Shown: positions 55,771 through 64,000 of the stretch, one piece after another
Numbering within the stretch: the first letter of the stretch is position 1
How the letters are laid out: each line of letters starts with the position of its first letter
Made by a program: the position numbers and the translations under genes
Origin: Allolobophora icterica
Lineage: Eukaryota > Annelida > Clitellata > Crassiclitellata > Lumbricidae
Assembly: GCA_963556255.1 (NCBI GenBank)
Contig: OY744610.1
Location: 14,361,417 to 14,425,416 of the forward strand
Direction of reading: 5' to 3'
DNA length: 64,000 nt
Notes under the pieces: model-generated
The model's input: only the letters and a program-made list of their open reading frames with translations
Told to the model about the DNA's origin: nothing
Databases searched by the model: none

Positions 55771-56445
55771 ATTGTGCATTATGAAAAAAGGCGCTATACG
55801 AGTAACAAGATTACGTTGGATGAGAGAGCAATTTACGTTGATTATAGTTTGTGTGCGATTAAAAAAGAGGTTTTGTGCGCAACTGATGATGCAACTATAT
55901 AATACTACGTTGTCTATTATTTTAATGTTTAAACATAAGTAGGCAGGCTAATATGCATGTTTACTTGTATGAATGTATATAATTATTATGTAAATATTAT
56001 ATATTTATGTATGTTTGTATCTATGTAAATATTTATTTACGTAGACATGTGTTATATATTTGTGTATGCATTTAACCAGCAAATTTTATGCAATTTAATC
56101 AAATCTAATCCAGATTATAGCTGTGCTCTTATTGGGTTTCGTGTTATTTTCTTCGTTTTAATCCGGATTATCTGTCATCTCAGCATACTCTAAGTCATAC
56201 AAGGATGTTTATCGTAGAACTTCAGTAATTACAAATAGGCGGCTGTACCCGGACTCAACTTGTGACGGTTTAATGTAGGCTCACCACAACCACTGTAATT
56301 TGCACAGTTTAGTAGGGCAAGACCATACATCTGTCGATGGCGCTACGCTCTAGACTCTAGAGCGTTGCGCCATCGACTGATTAGTAAACATCTACTCAAA
56401 GTGGAAAACTCAGAAGAAAAGCCTACATATCATGCTGGCGTCGGG
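55771..56445. other. unassigned sequence with a 43-bp palindrome
   Basis: AT-rich. It includes a dispersed-repeat piece near 56,230-56,270 (gctgtacccggactcaac) and the palindrome at 56,334-56,376. Confidence 0.35.
56334..56376. other. near-perfect 43-bp palindrome
   Basis: tcgatggcgctacgctctag and its reverse complement meet around a single base, with one mismatch in 21 paired positions. Confidence 0.8.
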
Positions 56446-56449
56446 AGCG

Positions 56450-56512
56450 CCTCTGAGTAGTTCCCTTAAAGGGGCGCTGTACAAATTCTCGAAAGAATGA
56501 ATGAATGAATGA
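56450..56512 (+). repeat. retroposon 3' end with GAAT tail
   Basis: agcgcctctgagtagttccc, then ggggcgctgtacaaattctc, then gaatgaatgaatgaat, with the usual paired ggcgct blocks. Confidence 0.55.
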
Positions 56513-58417
56513 ATCATGCTACGGGGAGAGCCTTTTTGACATTGTGCGGCTCAAGCACAGAGCGTCAAAGATATGACCCTTTAAGGTCGGAGTCAATTTC
56601 ATTTATATCCTAATCGAAAAACAGGTCGAAATCATCTGTACAATTATAATGTTCAAACTTCTCTGGTTATTTTTCATTTGAAAATCACAGTTACGTAATG
56701 GTTTTATTTTTTCCTTCTGAGTAAGAGGTTGACAACCGCATTGATATAAAACATTTGTTTTTTTTCTATACCATTATTACACACACCACCAATTAAGACA
56801 TCAACATCATAAGTACACTTTGTGGTATTTCTAAGTGAAGATTGACAGTGCATCAGCGACAAATCAATGCAAACTTAGGTGGTGAAAGATTAAATGTCTC
56901 GCTACCGACGTCGTCCATTACTGCACCGAAATCAGAAAATAAGTCACTATCGTCTTGATCGCCACCATGCTGTTCATGATCATATATCATTCATTTTATT
57001 TTATTATATTATTATTATTATTTCTTTTTAACTTAACGCCGCTTTCTACTGAAAAAGCATCGACTTATGGCGCTCTGCAATTATTGTGTTTGCAGATGAA
57101 CAACTACGAACAACAAGAACAACTGATTGTAACGGTTCTCACACAGTAACCGTTTCAGTGGAGGCTCGTATTCAAACTCTAGGCCTACACTTTCAGAAAC
57201 AAGCGCTCAAATCAATCGGCTACCATATGACACAATGCATGCGCGTATATATCTGTATGTAGGCCCTATATATTTGTGCATTTATGTACCTATAGTATGC
57301 ATGTAATTGTTTGTTTATACAGATTTATTCATTCATCCGAATGGAGGGAATCTCGACTGAAATTCTCACTCAGGCAAATGAAATGTATCAACAAACTGCC
57401 ATCCACAACCGACATTTCACACCTATTAGAATAACCATAATCATAACCATTAGCAGAATTTTGCCCTAGAATATAGCTATCGTCTCACCGACCGAACAAT
57501 TCAGTTCTAACTGTTGAGTTCAATGCAATCTAAAATTCAGACGCTGTCCTACGAATTCGTTGACCACGACCTATCGACGATAACATATATAAAACTAACA
57601 GACGGTACTTGCCAGAAGTTTTCCATAGCCTGATCCCTTAGCCGGTGACTGAGAAAATGAAGGATGTAATAATCGCTTCTCCCTTTGGCGTTATGACCAT
57701 TGTTTGAATAATATTGTGAAACGTTATCAGAGGACGCCAGATTCACACTTATTTTCACGAGCATTTTTATCTGTTCCAAAAGGTGGTTATGGTACCTCAT
57801 TCCAAAACGCAATGGTTTCGGGATAGTCGTAGCATAGATAATCACTCATGTGGTCATAGAGAAGAGTATCCGTGTTTAAGGTCACGGATGACACTGTACC
57901 ATCGTCCAAACCTGTAAACATTCAGCTGAAGACTTACGTACTGACTCCTGAAAGGCACGGCTACCAAATAATAAAGGTAGTGAAAAATAAACTGCAAAAG
58001 AACGAGTTTTTGAGTCCATTTAGAAGCAGATTCATGCCACCATAGCATGTCAGAAATATGATTCTAGATTTCTGCTCCACCTGCGCCTCCTGGCAAAGTC
58101 AGCTGTAATAGTACACTGACCGTACACTGAGAAGGTGAGGGAGAGGACTAGCCACCCACCCTCATATGCCGAGGCTAAAAATTGAAGTCGCTAACACTTC
58201 GTACCACGACTGCCTCAGGGATAGCTTAAGAGACTGATCTTCTGCTCTCCTTCTTTTAGCCTGCCACCTAGCGAAAACTAGTGAATGGAAGCGAAGTGAA
58301 ACCAATGAGACTCATCATTGTCGTCGTCATCATAATCAGTGCACAACATCAGATTTTACGTGTATTTTCTTATTCACGCAACACATTCACACGTAGATCG
58401 TGTAACTCAAGAGATGA
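56513..58417. other. unassigned sequence
   Basis: Several short frames (for example the 98-codon minus-strand frame at 57,549-57,845) carry no motif I recognise. No tandem repeat or element end is clear. Confidence 0.3.
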
Positions 58418-58419
58418 TA

Positions 58420-59638
58420 AGGGAGAGTTGCCATAAATGGACCACTTAAGGGAAACCGAGGTTTACTGAATGAATGCTACCGAATTTCTAAAAGGAAATT
58501 ATGCCATATGATGGGCTGATTGGTCAAGTATGTTGTTCATAATTAAGGGACAGATAGTATTCATGCATTTATGAAAAAGAACTAAAACAACTGAAGCTCT
58601 AATAGGTCCAATCAAGGCAACCTGTTTCCTTAAATGGACCGCATGGTGTCCTTGATTGGACCAGTTGCCCTGAATGGAACATATTATTTTAAAGACGTTT
58701 TTTAAAGATAATTTGCAATAAAAAACACTTTAAACGTTTTAAAACACTTATTGTCTAAAACATGCAAAATAAAGGCGTCTGTATCTAACTGTTAAAATAC
58801 TATAAAAGTAGTAGAAATCAACTTAATATATGACTAACATAACCACTGCCAGTAAACTAATTAGATGTACATTGTCAGAATCACTAGTTAAATATAGACT
58901 ACACATAGTTAACTATAGACTATTTAATAACGACTAAATGATTAGTTAAGTCTCTTATTAATGCTTATTTACAACCATTTGTGTCTAACACTTAACAATT
59001 AATAGGGGCCTAATTAGAGGAATTACACACAGTTTGCACAGAGGAACACATCATCATCAAGCAGTCCCCGCATTTTCTTACACTCGTAGACATCTACATA
59101 TACAACTGAAAGAAAATGTTGTTTGACATAATACAAGCCAGCGGAACTTATTATTATATAAATAAGCACCTCAAGCACAGAATAACATTGCAAGTGCCGG
59201 TGTCCTTAAATGGACCACCCCAAATTATTGGTCCAATTCAGGAAACTAAGTGTGGTCCATTCCAGGCAACACGGACTACTTCTGCTAACTCTGCGATAGT
59301 TCAATCCACGTAAGTCTTAGCCTAAAATAACTGATTGTCGCTCAAACATGAAACCTGGGTATAACTAAAACAAATTTGATTACATTTTTAAAAGCTGATC
59401 TTAAATATACATCCTCGTTGTCAGGTACGGCTAAAAATAGATCAGAGCTACATGAAATAGAGTTTTAACCGCAATTTAATAAAATTATGTTTAGTATTCC
59501 GTAAAACTGCCTACACCGATACGATCAATATTCAACTGCGCAAGAATACAACAGTTGAAACGAGGTTAAATGGGTATCTAGGGTGTAAATCGGCTGTGGT
59601 CCAATTAAGGCAACGGTCCAATTGGGGCAACTCTCCCC
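58420..59638. mobile_element. 1.2-kb TIR element with repeated GGACC motifs
   Basis: The left end is agggagagttgccataaatg. The right end, reverse-complemented, is ggggagagttgccccaattg. TA lies directly outside both (58,418-58,419 and 59,639-59,640). Both ends and the interior repeat ttgcc...tggacc or its complement (58,620-58,680, 59,200-59,275, 59,596-59,630). A TA duplication suggests Tc1/mariner-like mobility, but the ends do not match a family I know. No transposase frame. Confidence 0.6.
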
Positions 59639-59983
59639 TACGTGTAAAATTTACTTAAAATTCGCCTTTTGTGATTTCCAAAACTAGTACAAATGACAAC
59701 AATATTTATTTACCCGTAGGCCCTATATTTGACATCATAAGATTTGTTCTTACAGTGATCTGCGCAATTTTCTTTCTTTCACTCACATTTCAAAACAATC
59801 TAAGTCATACGGAAATTTGCAGCGCATGAACTTCCGCAAAAAAGAAATTGTCAACGCTAGCTTTGATTCGCATACTGGTATGCAGTCGTACCCGGACACA
59901 GTTTATGACGACTTAGTATATTCTCAGTATAGAACCGATCAGTAGAGCCGGAATATAATTAGTGTTATCTCACTTATTTGTAA

Positions 59984-60014
<31 letters not shown>

Positions 60015-60165
60015 TACGTGTGGGACCTTCATTTCCACGACGGGCCAAAGAGTCTATCAAAGTCATGACCGACTTTGACAGCTTATATCTTCGAAACCAC
60101 TGGCAGTAGAGCTACGAGATTTTCACAGAATGTGGGGACCGGCCGGCTGAGCATCTGGCCCTTTT
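59639..60165. other. unassigned sequence with CA microsatellite
   Basis: A CA repeat lies at about 59,992-60,014. About 59,810-59,915 is the inverted copy of the 9,660-9,740 dispersed repeat. Confidence 0.4.
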
Positions 60166-60174
60166 CTTGAAAAA

Positions 60175-60600
60175 TGCATGGGGTCGGTGTGTGTCGGCGT
60201 GTGTGTCATCGGTATCCCGTGTAAAGCGGAAGCAGTGTGTGTCGGCGTGTATGTCATCGGTATCCCTTGTAAAACGCAAGCAGTGTGTGTCATGCTTTTC
60301 CATGTATTTTACAGCAGCAGTGTGTGTCATGCTTTTCCGTGTATTTTAGAGCTGCCGTGTGTGTCATGCTTTTCCGTGTATTTTAGAGCTGCCGTGTGTG
60401 TCATGCTTTTTCATCTATTTTAGAGCAGCAGTGTGTGTCATGCTTTCCCATGTATTTTACAGCAGCAGTGTGTGTCATGCTTTTCCATGTATTTTACAGC
60501 AGCAGTGTGTGTCATGTTTTTCCGTGTATTTTAGAGCAGCAATGTGTGTCATGCGTTTCGATGTCTTTTACAGCAGCAGTGTGTGTATCATTTTTTCACC
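60175..60600 (+). repeat. minisatellite, 37-bp unit, with related longer units
   Basis: From about 60,283 to 60,590 roughly eight or nine units of 37 bp repeat cagtgtgtgtcatgctttt plus ccatgtattttacagcag. Before it, two longer related units carry gtcggcgtgtgtgtcatcgg. Because 37 is not a multiple of 3 and the unit lacks stops in several frames, long Cys/Phe-rich frames appear; they are not genes. Confidence 0.85.
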
Positions 60601-60930
60601 TCGTGTCATTGTTTGCTGATTTCTTTCACAGATGTCCATCTGAGAGAAGCTATATACTATCAGTCGCATTGTTTCAATTCCTTGCATTAGGTCCTTTATT
60701 TTCATAAAGCCTATTTGCGCTATCCTTTTCATTTCATTTATATTTATTTTCATTCCATAGGCCTATTCTATCGAAAATCAAATTTAGATGGTTCATTGTT
60801 CTTTGCAGACCTTCCTGGCCATTCTCCACAATCGTCTGAGATTGACCTTCTTCGCAAATCTTCCAGACTATTCTCCAGTAGCGACTCGGTGTCCGAAAAT
60901 CTTAAAGCCTTTACCATCCGGCCTCATACA
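60601..60930 (-). mobile_element. possible LINE reverse-transcriptase scrap
   Basis: The minus strand gives EGLQRTMNHLNLI (about 60,825-60,785) and, after a frame change, YGMKININEMKRI (about 60,760-60,720). This resembles the LQ..MN.L......GLKIN..KTK region after motif C of RTE-like enzymes. Motif C itself is not legible. Confidence 0.35.
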
Positions 60931-61640
60931 TTTATTTCCTCCTTTATGTTGACGCAAGAGAGACAGAGAGAAGTTGTGGTAATAAGTATTTTGCCAAGGT
61001 AGGACATAACTAAAGCTTTAGGCAGCAAGGGAGTTGAGATTAAAAGCAGACTGAAGAAGACTAGCATGGCAGAAAAGGTCAGGTACTGATAGGTCGACTT
61101 CAAACTGAAAGGACCATTGGCCAGAAATTCTTCAGTGCAAGAGTTGTAGACTTGACCAATTGAGGTGAGAGTGGGCAATCCTTCCTTCCCCCTCTACCAA
61201 TTACTCCCGGTTCTGCATATTCCCCTTTGCCCTTATTCTGACCTTATGGCCCATATACAGATTTCCTATTATCCTTCTACCCTTCAAGTTAATTCCCAGT
61301 CACCTGAATACATACAGTCCATGAAATCCGTTCTCATAAATCACAAAACACGCAAACGTCTTCGTCATGCTCAAGGCTTCTCTTTGTCAACACCCTCAAG
61401 GCTTCAAACGCACAAGGATCTACCCCTCCTGAATCCGAACTCATCCTCTTACAGATCTTCTATGATCATTCTATCCTTCCAAACAATTCAGAGTCGTCTA
61501 AAAATGCAAGCATACATTTTGTCAAGTCTACACCATAATATAGCTTATGATAGTCAAAACACACATTAACGTCTAGGACTCTAGGTCATGCTCAAAGCTC
61601 ATCTCTGTCAATACACTCAAGGCTCAAGTGGCTTACAGGC
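60931..61640. other. unassigned sequence
   Basis: A 134-codon plus-strand frame (61,165-61,569) has no recognisable motif and ordinary intergenic composition. Confidence 0.3.
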
Positions 61641-61885
61641 TCTGACAGTGTTAAGGTTGGTACATGTATTACTTATCAACTAGCAGTGTCACGGAATGTT
61701 ATCTTATCTAATGGCAGAGTGTGTTGAGGTTGGAACATGTCCAGTGTAGTATAATTTCAAAGATAAGTTTCATGGATTAGTTTTAATCTAACATTAGAGT
61801 GTGTCTTGGATTGGTATAACTTGTATAATAGCAGAGTGTGTCAGGTTTATCATTCTTTATTATTTATCTAATAGTAGGGTGTGTC
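61641..61885 (+). repeat. degenerate repeat, GTGTCATGGATTGG type
   Basis: Diverged units carry variants of gtgtcatggattggtatta, aatagcagagtgtg and ttgaggttggtacatgta. The same set recurs at about 63,115-63,310 and 63,843-63,900. The units flank and probably lie in introns of the minus-strand gene. Confidence 0.55.
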
Positions 61886-61982
61886 ATTCGACTGCCTGAA
61901 TTATTAAAAGACCAGCCACTGTCCAGTTTCATGATATCAACATTGTAAACTTTACACATTGATTTTGTTCATTTGAGGAACA

Positions 61983-62173
61983 TTAAATATGGTGCTTCAT
62001 TTTTGATCTACAAAAGTCTTTTATGTTTTTCCAAGTACGATTCCTCAAACAAGGTTCAGCTTCAATACAATTTTCTATTTCACACTTTCCCGGTAGGTGG
62101 CCACGCAGAACTGCTGGTAACAGATGACGATTGACAGCAGCTTGTTCATTTTCTGTCCATGCTTTTTTGGTGT
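61983..62173 (-). CDS. last exon of a minus-strand gene, RPWT-like module
   Basis: After an acceptor (ggttgtag at 62,175-62,174) it encodes TKKAWTENEQAAVNRHLLPA, GHLPGKCEIENCIEAEPCLR and NRTWKNIKDFCRSKMKHHI, then stops. This matches a short module found repeatedly in fish and marine-invertebrate proteins (K.RPWT..E..AV.RH...I..G..P....C..C....P.L..RTW..IK..V), usually at the C-terminus of uncharacterised, sometimes transposon-derived, proteins. The two bases after the acceptor complete the split codon left by the exon at 62,840-63,032, so both phases agree. Confidence 0.6.
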
Positions 62174-62839
62174 CTACAACCAGCAATATAAAAACGAAAC
62201 TTAGTAGAATTCAGAAATCAGACCTTCAGCAATTTTTTTAGAGGCCCTACTTGATTTACATGCATCTCTGTGCTGAACAGATCATAATGTTTAGGTCACA
62301 CAGAACATAATGAAATCTGATATTTGTTAATTTACCTCAATAACCTTTTTTTAATCCTAACATTTAATCGTAGCCTACGCTGCATTGTGGAATTTCCAAA
62401 ACTTGTACACAAGTCACCCTACAAAACTTTTAGTGTTCACATGTCTTGATTTCGACAATTCAGAGATTTGTACTGACATGATATTGTGATGCAGAAATGA
62501 TTATAAATTCTAAAAACCCATATAAGTACAGTTGCAATTAAGTATTTAAAACAGTGAATTTGCATAGATATCAATGATAATGTGCCTAATACATTGTCTC
62601 CCAGTTGAAAACAATCATTGTTCGATCTCCTGGGGCAAGCCTTAATCATATGCATTGTCCTTGGATATATCACGGAGTTTTGTGTTCCAGTCACATGCCA
62701 GCATTCCACTGGCCATTTTGCTCCATACATGTATGAATACCACCTACATAAATACATACACACATACGCGTACTTGCATTTAATACATACTTACATTTAT
62801 ATAAATGCAAAAAACAAAATATAGTTAATTAAAGCATAC
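62174..62839 (-). other. intron between the two minus-strand exons
   Basis: 666 bp from gtatgc to ggttgtag. No other feature was recognised apart from catacata-type runs near its 5' end (62,740-62,800). Confidence 0.45.
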
Positions 62840-63032
62840 AAGGCATCCTGTGTTTTCGCTTGGTGGGTACAACAACAGGTACGTCCGAGTCTTTTGGAAG
62901 AGCACTGCCAGAAGCAGAAATGGATGTGGAGATTGAAGAAGATATGGTTGCATTCCCAAGACCAATAGCAGATGGCAGCAAAGATGGCGTTTCATCAGAT
63001 TCTTCAGAGTCGCCCTTACTTTCTTGCCAAGC
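62840..63032 (-). CDS. penultimate exon of the same minus-strand gene
   Basis: After an acceptor (tttgtatgtacag, AG at 63,034-63,033) it encodes WQESKGDSEESDETPSLLPS, then a Ser-rich stretch and DVPVVVPTKRKHRMP. It ends at a plausible donor (cct t|gtatgc). It is a low-complexity acidic/Ser linker followed by a basic patch, the usual lead-in to the RPWT-like module. If the donor is not used, the frame stops four codons later. Upstream exons lie beyond 63,040 or outside the window. Confidence 0.5.
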
Positions 63033-63305
63033 TGTACATACAAATATTCAACATACTACAGACCTTGGTGATTAAATTCATAATCACATCAATTGTGTTG
63101 TTAGAAATTATTTGAGGCTACAGTGTCATGGATTGGTATTAGTATTCTAATAGCAGTGAGTTGAGGTTGGTACATGTAGTAGCTATCAGCTAGAAGTGTC
63201 ATGGTTTGGTATTACAAATCCAATGCCAGAGTGTGTGTCAGGTGTAATCAAAGATCAGTGTCATGGATTGGTATTACCAACCCAATAGCAGAATGTGTTG
63301 AGGTT

Positions 63306-63344
<39 letters not shown>

Positions 63345-63351
<7 letters not shown>

Positions 63352-63820
63352 CAACCATTTGCCCATACTAACACTCGTTTATTCTCTATTAGATTCACCG
63401 GGCCAGCCGTTTGGAATCAGATTCCCCTAAACTTCCGACAATTGCCTAGTTTGTGGTCTTTTAAAAGAAAAATGCGTTCGTTCCTGCTTGAACAACGTAT
63501 ATAGCTTTATCTCTTTCAGGGACACCAGGGATTATTATGACCAAAGTGCGTTAACGAGTCCTTGGTTCACAGTTCCGAGTGTATATTGCCGAGTCCTTAG
63601 TTAAGATAAAAAGTATAGTTTCTTTTTACGACCTACCAGTAATATGATAAAAAGATTGGCGTTTATACGTTTTGTAATTCTACCCAGGTGACACTGTTTA
63701 AGCGGGGTCCACGGCCCTTTTTGTGTCACCTGTGTACCCAAACTACAGAAATTGATTTGCCTGCTTTTTGTTTGATTTGTTTTTCTGTTCAGTTTGGATA
63801 CCAAATAAAAGATTGATTGA
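63345..63820 (+). mobile_element. LINE 3' end inserted in a TA microsatellite
   Basis: HQPFAHTNTRLFSIRFTGPA, then VWNQIPLNFRQLPSLWSFKR and KMRSFLLEQRI before a stop, is a LINE C-terminal end. The 3' untranslated part ends aaataaaagattgattgatt. TA repeats lie on both sides (63,308-63,349 and 63,825-63,836), consistent with insertion into a TA run. Confidence 0.7.
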
Positions 63821-63842
63821 TTGATATATATATATAAGTAAA

Positions 63843-64000
63843 GATCAGGGTCATGGATTGATATCCTATTATAAAAAGCTCAGCTGTGTGTGTCGTGGAC
63901 TAACGCTGTGACTTATTCTACCTCGTACGCTACTACCCCACTAATCTGCTTCAGTGTCCGCTGCTTATGTGGCGACTGCGGACGCCACTAGGGGCAGACA
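63843..64000. other. end of window, repeat piece and unassigned sequence
   Basis: gatcagggtcatggattgat continues the repeat family of 63,115-63,310. Beyond that nothing is identifiable. Confidence 0.3.

Noticed and set aside
60283..60600. CRISPR-like array of 37-bp repeats
   Set aside because: Units are contiguous with no unique spacers, and the window is eukaryotic.
60178..60707. Overlapping Cys-rich frames of 80-103 codons
   Set aside because: They follow from a 37-bp repeat without stops. There is no start context, splice signal or family motif.

Overview
The window is eukaryotic. Genes have introns, intergenic space is long and AT-rich, there are several microsatellites and minisatellites, and there are dozens of remnants of non-LTR retrotransposons (LINEs), hAT, piggyBac and other cut-and-paste elements. 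The recognisable gene families are BTB-BACK-PHR proteins, Mab-21/cGAS-like nucleotidyltransferases with a long helical C-terminus, and a secreted domain ending in a splice donor. Together with the very frequent short motif taggcctac, they suggest a marine invertebrate, plausibly a deuterostome (echinoderm or hemichordate type). That assignment is inference from gene-family flavour, not from a diagnostic sequence.

Layout. 1.5-5.5 kb: a BTB-BACK-PHR gene whose second exon is split, a few bases after its splice acceptor, by a hAT element that itself contains a second hAT element. Both insertions keep perfect 8-bp target duplications, and the PHR domain also carries a frameshift. 5.5-13.6 kb: LINE tails, a minus-strand relic of a BTB first exon (about 10.2-10.4 kb), and a decayed coding relic (10.9-12.3 kb) interrupted by a piggyBac-type MITE. 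14.6-17.0 kb: a decayed piggyBac element with all three catalytic Asp positions still visible, carrying a LINE fragment. 17.3-20.1 kb: an intact 937-codon Mab-21/cGAS-like gene. 20.9-29.6 kb: a hAT MITE, LINE remnants, a TIR element with repeat-built ends, a 1.6-kb palindromic array of about 150-bp units, and a tRNA-like SINE. 30.4-33.3 kb: one confident exon and one possible exon of a secreted protein. 33.5-43.7 kb: mostly nested LINE and hAT elements. 43.9-46.9 kb: an inverted paralog of the 17-20 kb gene with one in-frame stop codon. 47-60 kb: mobile elements, including a hAT that splits another coding relic, a foldback-like element and a 1.2-kb TIR element. 60.2-60.6 kb: a 37-bp minisatellite. 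62.0-63.0 kb: the last two exons of a minus-strand gene.

The best candidates for host biology are the two inverted Mab-21/cGAS-like genes at 17-20 kb and 44-47 kb. They share coding sequence, a 5' untranslated intron whose acceptor lies exactly 2 nt before the ATG, and homologous flanks, so they arose by DNA duplication of about 3 kb. Such enzymes belong to the family of cytosolic sensors that make cyclic dinucleotides in innate immunity. Whether these copies are active enzymes cannot be decided from sequence alone. The rest of the window is a dense record of transposon-on-transposon insertion.
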